This document shows positions 1-8,960 of a stretch of 64,000 nt of DNA, in pieces (within the stretch, counting starts at the first letter, position 1; the number at the start of each line of letters is the position of its first letter). The notes beneath the pieces are model-generated. The model searched no databases and was not told the origin of the DNA. It saw only the letters and a program-made list of their open reading frames with translations. Source of the stretch: Hyphomicrobiales bacterium (lineage in GTDB: Bacteria; Pseudomonadota; Alphaproteobacteria; Rhizobiales; Rhizobiaceae). Position numbers and translations under genes: made by a program. The stretch covers positions 32,037 to 96,036 of the forward strand of contig UBMI01000029.1 in assembly GCA_900466475.1 (NCBI GenBank). Direction: 5' to 3'.

Positions 1-22
1 CCGAAGGGCGGATGAGGGGGGC
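1..22. repeat. End of a RIME-like palindromic intergenic element
   Basis: The first bases (ccgaagggcggatgaggggg) match, with one base missing, the arm seen at 31351-31371. The element is cut by the window edge, so its other arm is not visible. Such palindromes are common between genes in Rhizobium. Confidence 0.5.
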
Positions 23-89
23 CGCGCGGCACAAGGTCTCTATTCGTAAATGGTCGGAGACGTCTCTTTCAGTCAGCCCGCCAACACCA

Positions 90-896
90 TCACCGCCCAC
101 CATCCTCCAGCTGATGCCGCATCCAGATATTCGGCTCCTCATAAAGCCCAAGCCCGCTCTCGCAATCGGCCATCAGCGGCGCCAGCCCGCCCTCTACGTG
201 ATACGGCCCTGATAGGGGGAAGCGCAGCCCGCTCCATTCCGTCCATTGCGCCAACGGCGCCTCAACCCGCATGGAGCGCGGGGCGATTTTCGCGATCCGC
301 GCGCCGAGCTGCCAGTGTTTGCGCACCCAGGGGTCGAACGGGGCGCCGTCGGCGGTCGTCCAGCCCATGTAATCGGCGAAGGACGTCAGTGGATAGGCCG
401 GCTTCTTCGTCGGGCGAACGGGCGCGACGAGCGCATCGAAGCCGTTTAGTCGGGCGCTTGTCTTCATGTTGGCAATCAGGCGTTCGGCGAGATCCGAGCC
501 GCGCCTGGCGGGCGAGACGACGATGGCGAGTGCGGAGAGGACATTGGGTTTCTGCCCGGACCTGCTGGCTTCGACGCCATCAGCAAGGACGGCGTTCCAT
601 CCCTCGTCGGGAAGGGAGGCGTCGTCATCGGCATTGGGCCAGCGGAAGGGAATGCTGTTCGATGTCGCCAGAACCTGTTCGTTTCCGTGACCGTCAATGC
701 CGAGGGCGAGAAACTGATGGCGGCGGAGGGCTTCTGAAAAGAGACTGTCCCAGTATTTGACGACGGCTGCGTCGCCACCGATGAATTTCGGCCAGACGGC
801 GGAACCGAGCTCATCGAAAGCCGGGATCAGGTCCGGCCGCTCTTCGGCGGAGACCAGGGTGACCTGGCCATGGGCTTCTTTTGGAGTTGCGGACAT
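90..896 (-). CDS. GNAT-like acetyltransferase family protein
   Basis: This 268-aa protein looks like a member of the broad GNAT-type transferase group; substrate unknown. The segment around residues 120-160 (LSALAIVVSPARRGSDLAERLI) has the shape of GNAT motif A, the acetyl-CoA loop: a beta strand ending in V, then R-x-G-S/x-x-L and a helix. I chose the ATG at 896 (MSATPKEAH) because the 53 codons open upstream of it are Arg/Pro rich and do not look coded. It lies on the same strand as the lysis cassette 212 bases upstream but is not a recognised phage gene, so it may be a host gene at the phage border. There is no signal peptide. Family confidence is moderate. Confidence 0.6.
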   Translation of the reverse strand: MSATPKEAHGQVTLVSAEERPDLIPAFDELGSAVWPKFIGGDAAVVKYWDSLFSEALRRHQFLALGIDGHGNEQVLATSNSIPFRWPNADDDASLPDEGWNAVLADGVEASRSGQKPNVLSALAIVVSPARRGSDLAERLIANMKTSARLNGFDALVAPVRPTKKPAYPLTSFADYMGWTTADGAPFDPWVRKHWQLGARIAKIAPRSMRVEAPLAQWTEWSGLRFPLSGPYHVEGGLAPLMADCESGLGLYEEPNIWMRHQLEDGGR

Positions 897-1107
897 GTTC
901 AACGTCTTCGATCTCGCGTGATGCCGAAAGTTGCGGCGTGGAGATCCTATACGCGAGCAAGGACGCTTCTCGGAAGGGGGAGGCATCAAGAGAGCGCCTG
1001 GCTCCGGCCGAAGGCGTTTCGCAAGGTCACCGGAGGAATTCGGCCCCCAACCCAACGCTCTCTTGATGGGATGATGATGGCAGGCAATGGTTGAGGCGCT
1101 GTCCTGC

Positions 1108-1503
1108 CTATCTGTTCAGCCGCCGTGCCAGCAGCGCGCCGGCGTCGCCAATGACGATCGCAGGGATCAGCACCAGCGCCATGTCATTGATGCGCGGCGG
1201 CACGTCGATGACGACGAGGGAAAGGCCGAACCAGGGATTGAGGATCTGCACCATGTAGATCGCCGCCCACCAGAGCCCGAAGGGGATGACGATGAGCAGG
1301 CGGCCGATGCGGGTGGCGCTCCAGCGGTCGGCGGCCTCGGTGACCGCGATATCGCGGGCGGACTCGATGCCCTTGATCACCTCCGCGGCGGCAAGCCGCT
1401 GCTGATCGGTTTCGGCCGCGAGCTTGGCCTGATAGGCAGCCAGGAGCGGACCGGTGAATTTCTCGATGATGCCGCCGAAGAGCAGGTCGCTCAGCCACTT
1501 CAT
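1108..1503 (-). CDS. Holin-associated membrane protein of the phage lysis cassette
   Basis: A 131-aa protein with a charged, Ala/Gln-rich helical N-terminal half (residues 20-65) and two hydrophobic segments (about 68-90 and 108-127). This layout resembles the small 3-TM or GTA-type holin partner proteins that follow holin genes in alphaproteobacterial prophages. Its ATG overlaps the TGA of the upstream holin gene (ATGA at 1500-1503), which implies translational coupling and decides the start. An in-frame ATG three codons upstream (1512) is possible. No endolysin was recognised next to it. The function in lysis is inferred from position and topology, not from a catalytic motif. Confidence 0.6.
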   Translation of the reverse strand: MKWLSDLLFGGIIEKFTGPLLAAYQAKLAAETDQQRLAAAEVIKGIESARDIAVTEAADRWSATRIGRLLIVIPFGLWWAAIYMVQILNPWFGLSLVVIDVPPRINDMALVLIPAIVIGDAGALLARRLNR

Positions 1504-1703
1504 TTCGCCCATCCAAACTTGTGAGCGAGGAAATACCAGCCCTCCGCCACGGCGGCGATGAGCGCGCCCGAGGCGACCTGAAGGGCCATGGCGACATCGG
1601 GATCGCGTGAGATCATCTCGCCGAGATCGGGCGCAAGGAGGCCACGAGTGACGAGGATAGCGGCGAGGTAACGCAGGAGAATGCGGATGAAGACGAGGGT
1701 CAT
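1500..1703 (-). CDS. Putative phage holin, Pam3-gp28 type
   Basis: A 67-aa protein whose sequence (FIRILLRYLAAILVTRG, then DPDVAMALQVASGALIAA, ending WYFLAHKFGW) matches the Pam3-gp28 family of putative holins as I know it. One hydrophobic helix lies near residues 3-24 and a second near 38-58. A holin makes inner-membrane holes late in infection so that lysis can proceed. It is the first gene of a two-gene overlap with the 131-aa membrane protein and lies downstream of the XhlA-like gene on the same strand. The frame is intact although the module looks incomplete. Confidence 0.7.
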   Translation of the reverse strand: MTLVFIRILLRYLAAILVTRGLLAPDLGEMISRDPDVAMALQVASGALIAAVAEGWYFLAHKFGWAK

Positions 1704-1805
1704 ATGTGCTGCCCGGTTGAAGAGGGCGGCAGGATGGGGTGGAAAGGGTTGTCAGACTGAACTCAGGGATTGAATCAGGTAAGTGCTCTATCTCTTTGTT
1801 TTGAT

Positions 1806-1850
1806 GCAATTCCGGGCGCAGAACCGCTCAAGCACTTTTACTGGAATTGC
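1806..1850. repeat. Palindromic intergenic repeat, copy 1 (gcaattcc...ggaattgc)
   Basis: Outer arms gcaattcc and ggaattgc enclose an inner segment containing gcagaaccg. A second copy, in opposite orientation, lies at 10236-10276. I know this stem-loop as a frequent intergenic sequence in Rhizobium and Agrobacterium. It sits between the XhlA-like and holin genes, so a host-type repeat is inside the phage lysis cassette. Confidence 0.55.
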
Positions 1851-1851
1851 T

Positions 1852-2103
1852 CTAGAGAAAGCGGGCGAGCGTGCCGGACGCAATTGCTTTGATCAGTAGG
1901 CCTGCGAGCGGTGTCAGCACGATCGCGACGACTGCCCAGAGCGCTTTGCCGATCCGGTTTGCGAGCTTTTCGACGCTGCCCTCGATGCGCAGCAGGGCGG
2001 CATTGATATGCGGTTGCTGCGCTTCCAGCGAGACGACGCGCTCCTTCAGATCGTTGATCCTGCCATGCAGCTTTTCAAGCTCGTTGCGGGTAGTCTCATC
2101 CAT
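1852..2103 (-). CDS. XhlA-like small phage membrane protein
   Basis: An 83-aa protein with a heptad-like coiled coil over residues 3-50 (NELEKLHGRINDLKERVVSL) and one C-terminal transmembrane helix (about 54-75, AVVAIVLTPLAGLLIKAI). This is the architecture of haemolysin XhlA/holin-accessory proteins, which act with a holin at the inner membrane. It follows the giant virion gene and precedes the holin on the same strand. The start codon at 2103 is inside a 10-bp hairpin, with the Shine-Dalgarno (AAGGA) in the loop, so translation may be structure-controlled. The family assignment rests on topology and position. Confidence 0.55.
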   Translation of the reverse strand: MDETTRNELEKLHGRINDLKERVVSLEAQQPHINAALLRIEGSVEKLANRIGKALWAVVAIVLTPLAGLLIKAIASGTLARFL

Positions 2104-2129
2104 GATGCCATTCCTTGTTTGGCATCATG
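2101..2129 (-). promoter_or_regulatory. Hairpin enclosing the RBS and start of the XhlA-like gene
   Basis: Bases 2101-2110 (catgatgcca) and 2120-2129 (tggcatcatg) are perfect inverted repeats around a 9-base loop. On the minus-strand mRNA the loop holds AAGGA and the 3' stem holds the ATG start, so the hairpin would hide the start codon while exposing the Shine-Dalgarno sequence. Confidence 0.55.
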
Positions 2130-2158
2130 GATAGGGGGCGAACGGTTGAGATCGAAAA

Positions 2159-5100
2159 TCACGACTGACCGATCTGCTTGAGGCCGGCATCGACCTTGCG
2201 GGCAATTTCATCGGTTGGTGACCCCGCCACAAGGCCGGTGGCCTCGAGGATCTCGGTCACATGCTGGCGGTCGATGCCGATATTGCCGGATGGCGGACGG
2301 ATGGCATTTGAAAGTGCCCTCGCGTCGCTCTCAGTGCCGGCAGGCGGGTTTTGCGCATCGCGGATCAAGGGCAGGGCGGCCATGACGGAATAGCCGGTGT
2401 GCTGGGCCAGGAAGGCCTGCCATGCAGGGTCATGATCATGCCCGCCGAGGGCGGCGGTATAGACCATATCCGTCATGGCGAGCGCGGTCAGATCCATGGC
2501 GAGTGCAATGCCCTGCCGGGCGGCGGCTGCCGCATCCTGATCGGCGGCTTCGGCGCCGGCTTTGAACTTTGCGCCGAGATGTGCGCCGAGAGTCTTGAAG
2601 AGCCGCAGGGTTTCGCCACCGTCGGGATGGACCGGGAACGGGTCCAATATCGCCTGCTGCATGCAGGCGTCGGCATGGGCGATGGCCTTCGCTTCATCGC
2701 TGCCGAATTGCTTGAGACCCTTGTGATAATGGGCAAGCCAGGCCGGTATCTCGATGAGATGGAATCGCAGTGTTTCCGCAAGCCAGCCGGCCATCGTTTC
2801 CCATGCTGTTTTGCCTTCCGAAAAAGAGCTACGGCCGAGCATGATGTGCGAGCGGCTGGTGACCTCGGCGATGATATCGGGACCGAAGGCATTTTGAAGC
2901 GCGGCTGCGAAATCGTCCCTGCCTGTCGCGCCGATGATATCGTCCAGCCGGTAGCGTCGCGAAAGCGAGGTCGCGAGATCATTCGCAAGGCTTGTCGCGG
3001 TGGCGTTCTTTCTCATCAGGCGGGCCATGCGGCCGATGCTGTCTGCGGCGCGCAGCTCGCCGGCGCCAGTTTCGCTGAGCCAGGCCTGCAGGGCCTCCAG
3101 ATCGAGCGAACGACCGCTTTCCTCGAAGGCCGTCCTGAGGCTGACATCGTCAAGCAGACGCTTTGCATTCGAGAGCGGCTCGCTGAATTCCAGGTCGTAG
3201 AGCAGGCGATTGACGTGCCGGTGCAGGACAGCGATGTCGAGGTCGAGCGGCCGGGCGGTGAGGTCGACACGGGACCGGCCATGACCGGCCTCGGTTTGCG
3301 ACCTGGCGAAACGGCCCGATAGCAGGGACTGCGCCAGATCCGGGGCGGTATCAACGCCATCATAAGCCAGCGGATAATAGCCGCCTTTCAGCGCCTTGCC
3401 GGCGATGGTGAGGGAGATGGGCTGCACCCATTGAGGCTCGATGCCTGTCACGCGCTTCTCGCGGGCAGCGATATCGGGCTCAAATGCAGCGAGATAATCC
3501 CAGACGGATTGCACGAAGCCGGCATCGCGCGCATCGAGTGAGGCAAGCACGGCGGCGAGCCCGGCTTCGTCCAGGGCGCCTTCGATGCGGCTATCCGTGA
3601 GGCGCCGGCGGCTGGCCTCGTTGCCGGTATTCAGCGCAATGGCGATGGCCTCCCATTTCGACAGGGACTGGCCGAGGGCCGGGAGATAGCGGGGGTTTGC
3701 CATCTGGCGTCGCTCCTCGCCGGAATAGACATCGTTGAGCGCTTTGAGATCGGCAGCAGCCTGCTGTTTGCGCTGTGCAAGGCGGCCTGCTGCGGCATCG
3801 AGCGGCGCCTTGATGGCCTGATGGGCCGGTCCGGCAGGGGTGGCGTCGAGCTCAAGCAACAGGCCATCCGCCGCGCGGGCCGGATCGAGGGGAGAACGCT
3901 CGCGCTTGTCCAGGCCTGCTGGTCGCGGCCTTTTCAGGGCGCCGGCAAGGCTCGCAACGGTCTGCTCGAGATCGGCTTCGTGACCGGCATCGACCAGCCT
4001 GCCGGCGCGTCGCGCCGCATGTTCCAGATTCTTCAGCGCCGCGGCGACGGCGCGGAACCGCTCCAGCGTGATCTCCTTGTAGGACTGGCGGCCGGAGCCG
4101 ATCAGCACACTATCGGGAATGGCAAGCTCATTTTCCCGGCCTGCCGCCTTCATGGCGAGAATATAATCTCTGAGGGCGATGCGCGGATCACCCTGTCCAC
4201 CCGGCTGACCTCCGGTCTGACGATCCGCCCGTCCTCCGAGACCGTAGCGGTCGAGCAGGGCGTCGATCGCGCCGACATAATCGATACGGCCGTTGTCTCG
4301 AAGGACGGCCGCGGCGAGTTTTTCGCGCGCGGGGCCGCTTACGAGGCTTTGCGTTTCGGCCTCGAATTTTTCCACCTCGCCGATAATGTCGAGGCTCTCT
4401 GCATAGATCGCGTGATTGAGAAGCTGGCGGCGTTTGGCGGTGATCAGTCGGGCGATACGATCGTCCTGTCCGTGAGGGGCGGCGTCTGCATCGCCGGCAG
4501 CTTTGCGGCTTGCCCTCTCGCGCCAGGCCTCATCCTGCGCCAGTTCGTCACCCAGCCTGATAGCTTCGATCGCGGTGCGCCGACCGGCCGCGAGAAAGCG
4601 CGCGCCGTCCATGGCATCGGCCACCTCCATGCCCGCGGTTGCCGAGAGCGCATAGGCCCTGGCTTCACTCGCCGTCAGCCCATCGCCCGAGCCTGCAACC
4701 TCGATGAGGGCCGCAAGCTCGGCCGCCAGCCATTCGGCCCGCCTGTCATTGTGCACGGCCGCGAGTGCCCGCTCTTCCGCCGAACCATCGATCAGCATGT
4801 CGCCGTGCCGTTGCAGCATCACGCGGTCGACCTCGAAAGCGATCGCATCCGCGCGAGGCGGGGCCAGCGTCATGGCCGCCACCAGCTCATCGCCGGAGCC
4901 GAGGTCGAAGAGATCGGCGACGATATCAGGATCGAGTCCGCCGTCATCGGTATAGAGGGAGTGCTTGCCCTGCGGCAGAGCTTCGAGGATGGCGGCGCCA
5001 TAGCGCGCCACGAGAGTGGCCTTGTCGAAACGGATGTCACCTGATGGTGGCAGCGTTTGAGCATCCAGCCATCGGCGGTTCGCCATCCATTCGGTGGCGC

Positions 5101-5998
5101 GGTAGAGGCCGGTGGCGTCGATCTCTTTTTCGACCTCGCGCTGTACGGCAGCTTTTTCCGCTTTGTAAGCCTTCTGCCCCTCTCGCCGTACAGGCTCCAT
5201 CATCTGCCGCAGAAGGCGGGCTTTTGCTTCCTGCGAGGCCAGCGCGCGCAGTTTCAGCAGCCGATCGTAGTGCGGCTGTGTCAGGCCGGCATCTTGCGCA
5301 TTGGCAAAGACGGGTTCATCGCCGCCGACATTCTGTTCCGCCATCTCGATTGCGGTGTCGCTGGCGAGCATCCGGAAGAAGATGGCGGCGATGTCGGGGG
5401 CGAGGGAGATATCGAGGGCGACGAGGCGGCGATAGATCGACAGCAACCAGTCGCGGAATTGTTCGAAGACGCCGCGTATCTCGGGTGACGGCGCCTTGGC
5501 TTCGATCAGATAGGTTTCGGCGGCGCGGGCGAAATGGGACTGCATGCCGGCGTCGATGGCGGCGTCTTTATGAAGACTGCCGGTAGTGCCGTGGTCGAGG
5601 GCGGCGAGTACGTCTTTTGTGGTGACTTTGATGCCGGATGCCGCGCGAGCGGCATCGGCGGCCACGGCGCGGGTGCTTGCGCGCCACCAGTTTTCGAGAT
5701 GGGCGAAATCTTCGGTCACGATGGGGATATCGTGTGCCGCCATGTCCCGCATGGTTTGAAGGAAATAAGCGCCTGCTCCGGACAGTAGGGTGGAGAGATC
5801 AGGCTTGCGGAAGATATCTAGGATCGCCAAGCCGTCGGTGCTGTTCAGAACGTGGGGCGCGACATCGAAATTGCGGTCTTGATCCTTAGAGACGAAGTTG
5901 GCTACCCGGGGAATATGTGCTCCTGCCGTTTGGCTCTCGGGCAAAGTCTTGGCGGACAGTACTTCGCTACCGGCGGAATTGTTGGTCAGATTGTTCAA
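2159..5998 (-). CDS. Giant phage virion/polyvalent-type protein (1279 aa)
   Basis: A very large, mostly helical soluble protein read as part of the T7-like internal virion set. Residues 156-190 (FARAAETYLIEAKAP, then FRDWLLSIYRRL) match the conserved block that in phage polyvalent and internal virion proteins follows a zincin-like HExxH domain. The preceding position, residues 69-80, reads STLLSGAGAYFL instead of the usual STLLHExGHxFL, so the zinc-binding His and Glu are absent and peptidase activity is unlikely. The rest (residues 220-1279) is charged and helical with no motif I can name. The start is TTG at 5998, preceded by GAGAGG about 8 bases upstream; no better ATG is near. It lies 32 bases downstream of the 802-aa gene. 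It may have begun as a single larger protein with that neighbour. Confidence 0.65.
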   Translation of the reverse strand: MNNLTNNSAGSEVLSAKTLPESQTAGAHIPRVANFVSKDQDRNFDVAPHVLNSTDGLAILDIFRKPDLSTLLSGAGAYFLQTMRDMAAHDIPIVTEDFAHLENWWRASTRAVAADAARAASGIKVTTKDVLAALDHGTTGSLHKDAAIDAGMQSHFARAAETYLIEAKAPSPEIRGVFEQFRDWLLSIYRRLVALDISLAPDIAAIFFRMLASDTAIEMAEQNVGGDEPVFANAQDAGLTQPHYDRLLKLRALASQEAKARLLRQMMEPVRREGQKAYKAEKAAVQREVEKEIDATGLYRATEWMANRRWLDAQTLPPSGDIRFDKATLVARYGAAILEALPQGKHSLYTDDGGLDPDIVADLFDLGSGDELVAAMTLAPPRADAIAFEVDRVMLQRHGDMLIDGSAEERALAAVHNDRRAEWLAAELAALIEVAGSGDGLTASEARAYALSATAGMEVADAMDGARFLAAGRRTAIEAIRLGDELAQDEAWRERASRKAAGDADAAPHGQDDRIARLITAKRRQLLNHAIYAESLDIIGEVEKFEAETQSLVSGPAREKLAAAVLRDNGRIDYVGAIDALLDRYGLGGRADRQTGGQPGGQGDPRIALRDYILAMKAAGRENELAIPDSVLIGSGRQSYKEITLERFRAVAAALKNLEHAARRAGRLVDAGHEADLEQTVASLAGALKRPRPAGLDKRERSPLDPARAADGLLLELDATPAGPAHQAIKAPLDAAAGRLAQRKQQAAADLKALNDVYSGEERRQMANPRYLPALGQSLSKWEAIAIALNTGNEASRRRLTDSRIEGALDEAGLAAVLASLDARDAGFVQSVWDYLAAFEPDIAAREKRVTGIEPQWVQPISLTIAGKALKGGYYPLAYDGVDTAPDLAQSLLSGRFARSQTEAGHGRSRVDLTARPLDLDIAVLHRHVNRLLYDLEFSEPLSNAKRLLDDVSLRTAFEESGRSLDLEALQAWLSETGAGELRAADSIGRMARLMRKNATATSLANDLATSLSRRYRLDDIIGATGRDDFAAALQNAFGPDIIAEVTSRSHIMLGRSSFSEGKTAWETMAGWLAETLRFHLIEIPAWLAHYHKGLKQFGSDEAKAIAHADACMQQAILDPFPVHPDGGETLRLFKTLGAHLGAKFKAGAEAADQDAAAAARQGIALAMDLTALAMTDMVYTAALGGHDHDPAWQAFLAQHTGYSVMAALPLIRDAQNPPAGTESDARALSNAIRPPSGNIGIDRQHVTEILEATGLVAGSPTDEIARKVDAGLKQIGQS

Positions 5999-6030
5999 AA
6001 CGGGAATCCTCTCGGGAAATCGGCAGGCGT

Positions 6031-8439
6031 TCAGGGCTGTGAGCGGGTGCTGGTGATGCTCAGCGCGCTGGGGTTGCGCTTCGTGTTTCCTGAATTTCCG
6101 ACGCGCCCCATCTTCTTCGCGGTGGGATCGGCATTGGGAGAATGCGAAACCGCGTAATCATCGACCTTTTGGTTGCCCACGTATCCAGTGGCGATGTAAG
6201 GGCCGTTCTGCTTAACTCTCGGATTGAGACCGGGCGCAGGCACGCCGATATGCGAAGCAAGGGCTTCGGAATGGTTGAGGGCGTCGGCGCCGAATCGCAT
6301 ACTGTCCCTGAAGTCCGCGTCCGCTTTGGAAGGAGTGGATTTGGCCAGGTAGTCGGTAGTTGGGATCTTCAGATCGCTGCCGGTATCTTTTGCCACCTGC
6401 ATGGCGGGAGTGCCGTTCAGCCCGAACGGATCCACGCCTGTCGCCTTTTCATAGTTGTCCAGATGCTCGGGCGACGTGTAGAAGTGCTCGACTTTGGTGT
6501 CTTTCAGCACTTCGGCGGTGTGCTCTCGATGCCCTTCAGGGTCGCGCTGGCGAAATTTAGACGACTCTGCTGTCGTCGCCAGTTCTTCAAATTGCTGGCG
6601 GTCCTGAATGGCCGCTTCGGGTTTTGATGCGGAAATGTGCAGGGAACCGCGACCACGCGTGAGCATCCTCAAAGCCACAGTGGCGGCATCCTGGATGATT
6701 TCCTTGCCGATGCCGGCAACGCCTCCCGCGACAAAGGTGGCAGCAACTTTCTCGGAGAACTCCTGCTTCGGATCGATGAAATAGTGCTTGGCCGCATTCT
6801 GTGCGACGAGTTGCGACGCCTGTGCGCCACCTTCCTTGAAGCCTACAGCGATCCATTTCTGCAGGAACGAATTTAAATACACGCGCTTCAGGACTGGCGA
6901 CGACACTCTGTCGAAAGGGATCTTGTCGACAAGTGCGGTTGGGGCGTAAGCCCACGCCGCGAGGCTCTGCTGACCTTCGCTGAGATTGGCTTTTCTCGCG
7001 GCAGCAGCACCGTCGCCGGCAGCGCGCAGGAATTCCACTCCGGTACCGGCGAAGCGTCCAACCGTTACGGTTGCCACAATGTTAGGAAGATTGGCGCCTA
7101 AAATTTCACCGGTCATGCGACCCCAGCTGTTCTCGTACCCAGCTGCCGGGCGAAAAATAGTTTCGCCAAAGTCTCCGACGTGGGCACCCTGGGTCTGAAG
7201 GTATTGGGAAAGATTGTCCCATGTAGAGTCGAACCGCGCCTTTGCCTGGTCGGCCGTCAGGCGTCCCGCTCGAACGTCCCTCAAGACTCTTTTGGCAGTT
7301 GCCGCTTGGAACCACGACAGCTTGTCAAGTTCCATGTCCAGCAGGGCATAATCCTTGTCTGAAAGGTTTGCTGCTTTGGAAATCCTGTCAATGCGGGCGA
7401 GCTCCTCCTCCGATTTGGGGATGCGCATAAGCTGGCCGGTGCCTTCGACAATACGGCCCGTTGCCGTCACGGCGGCGCTGGCAGCGCCCTTCGGGACCTC
7501 TACAAGGTTCTGCCCGAATTCTTCGGTTCTTTTGACAGTCGAGCTGGACGAATGTGCCAAGTACGTGAAGACATCATCCGGGGTAGCCCCATTTGTCCGC
7601 ACGGCATCCAGATAGAATTTCGCGTTATAGGGATCGAGCGCTTCCTGGGAGATAATTTTCTGTAAGAGTGCGGCGGCCTGTTCATCAGTCAAATTTGCCG
7701 CATTGGCGATCTCTTCGATGAGGGCATCCCTTGCCTTGGTTTCATCGCTGCGAGTGTCCTTGACAGCGGCTGGAGCATTGCCTGTGGCCGGCGCGTTGGG
7801 GCTCGCAGGCTGAACGGCAGGCTGTGCTGTTGGCTGGGCTTCCAGTGGATCGGAGGAGGGCGTGTTTGAACCGGCTGGATCGACCGGCGAAGATACAGAT
7901 TGTGAGATCGAGCCAGCATTTTCGTGTGTAGCATCGGGGGGCTGAGTGTCTGGCGCAATGGGAGCTGGGGCCGGCGCCTGTTGCGGTGCGCTCGGGCCTG
8001 CGAGGATCACAGACGGAGGAGTTTCAGGATTTGCGGCCGGGCCGATGGGCGTTTGTTTTGGAAGCGTGACGTCACCGAAGGCTTTCGGCACCTGGCCGAA
8101 CCGCTGGGCCATCTCTTCGAAGGAACATAGGTTGTAGACATCATCCTTCGCCAGAAGGACGGCCATGGGATTTTCGCCATACCAGGTCGCCGTCTTCCTT
8201 GCGGTCGAGAGCAACGCCTTGTCACGAGTCTCGTCCATAATGCGTTGAAATGTTGGGCGATATTCTCTGACCATCGACAGAGTCGGGAGAGGATTTCCCG
8301 TTCTTTCCGAATACTGCCGCGCGAAATTAAGGCTATCTGCAACCTCGTCTGGATCTTCATCCGAGGATTGAATATAGCTGGCAGCGGCAGCGCTCTGCTG
8401 TCGTCGTTTCCAGACGTCATAAGGTTGCATGCTATCCAT
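6031..8439 (-). CDS. Large phage virion-associated protein (802 aa)
   Basis: The N-terminal 120 residues are helical. A Pro/Ala/Gln-rich linker (about 130-225) follows, then a helical region with an Ala/Gly-rich hydrophobic stretch (about 440-600). The order suggests an internal virion or injected protein of a podovirus. No enzymatic motif was recognised. The C-terminal 50 residues are low in hydrophobics and end with a Ser/Thr/Arg tail, giving the look of an abrupt new end; the next gene begins 32 bases later in a region homologous to the middle of polyvalent phage proteins. The ATG at 8439 has GGGAG six bases upstream. Directly upstream the strand switches to unrelated plus-strand genes. 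Function unproven. Confidence 0.6.
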   Translation of the reverse strand: MDSMQPYDVWKRRQQSAAAASYIQSSDEDPDEVADSLNFARQYSERTGNPLPTLSMVREYRPTFQRIMDETRDKALLSTARKTATWYGENPMAVLLAKDDVYNLCSFEEMAQRFGQVPKAFGDVTLPKQTPIGPAANPETPPSVILAGPSAPQQAPAPAPIAPDTQPPDATHENAGSISQSVSSPVDPAGSNTPSSDPLEAQPTAQPAVQPASPNAPATGNAPAAVKDTRSDETKARDALIEEIANAANLTDEQAAALLQKIISQEALDPYNAKFYLDAVRTNGATPDDVFTYLAHSSSSTVKRTEEFGQNLVEVPKGAASAAVTATGRIVEGTGQLMRIPKSEEELARIDRISKAANLSDKDYALLDMELDKLSWFQAATAKRVLRDVRAGRLTADQAKARFDSTWDNLSQYLQTQGAHVGDFGETIFRPAAGYENSWGRMTGEILGANLPNIVATVTVGRFAGTGVEFLRAAGDGAAAARKANLSEGQQSLAAWAYAPTALVDKIPFDRVSSPVLKRVYLNSFLQKWIAVGFKEGGAQASQLVAQNAAKHYFIDPKQEFSEKVAATFVAGGVAGIGKEIIQDAATVALRMLTRGRGSLHISASKPEAAIQDRQQFEELATTAESSKFRQRDPEGHREHTAEVLKDTKVEHFYTSPEHLDNYEKATGVDPFGLNGTPAMQVAKDTGSDLKIPTTDYLAKSTPSKADADFRDSMRFGADALNHSEALASHIGVPAPGLNPRVKQNGPYIATGYVGNQKVDDYAVSHSPNADPTAKKMGRVGNSGNTKRNPSALSITSTRSQP

Positions 8440-8513
8440 GACGGTCTCCCGTTCGGTCGAGAGACAGGGTTAGGTGCGCAAGGGTTGTTTTATAAATCGG
8501 GGGAGGAGTGCCG

Positions 8514-8858
8514 GTGGTGAATGGGACTGATATGCGTGGGGCTTCGGCCGGTGGCAAAGGTGGTATGGGATCGGGAATTGCGATCCTGGCGGCGGCCGCG
8601 CTGGTCTGCATTGTGGTGCGCCGTATCGTTGCGGCGACGGCCTATCCGGCGTCCGCAGGGCAGCGACTTATCGGCGAGATCATCGGCGGCTCGCTGCCGT
8701 CGTTTGTCGTTGGCCTGATCGTTTTCTTCATCGTTCGCTTCGTCAGGCGCAAAAGCGGCGATCGCTTTGCCGGCGTGCTGTCCGGCCTGATCGCCGTGCT
8801 CGTGCTTTCGGGCCTCGGCTATCTCGGCGACCTCAAGCATCTGAACGAATTTCGGTAG
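8514..8858 (+). CDS. Small membrane protein of unknown function
   Basis: A roughly 114-aa protein with three hydrophobic helices (about residues 18-38, 50-72 and 83-102) and a basic loop (RFVRRKSGDR). I do not recognise a family. The GTG at 8514 was chosen because GGAGG (8502-8506) lies 7 bases upstream; GTG 8508 or ATG 8532 are alternatives. It is divergent from the 802-aa phage gene, with only 74 bases between, and begins a three-gene plus-strand block of membrane and secreted proteins inside the phage module. Confidence 0.6.
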   Translation: MVNGTDMRGASAGGKGGMGSGIAILAAAALVCIVVRRIVAATAYPASAGQRLIGEIIGGSLPSFVVGLIVFFIVRFVRRKSGDRFAGVLSGLIAVLVLSGLGYLGDLKHLNEFR

Positions 8859-8960
8859 AGACATATTGTGTCATGGCGGCAGAAGCCGGCTTGAAGGGGA
8901 GAGATGGATAACGCGCGAGGCAGAGGTGACGGAAGCGTCTGCGGGCGCCAGGGGTGGTCT

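Noticed and set aside
2351..5044. Several long plus-strand frames opposite the 1279-aa virion gene
   Set aside because: Frames are antisense to one continuous coding gene and show no family features.
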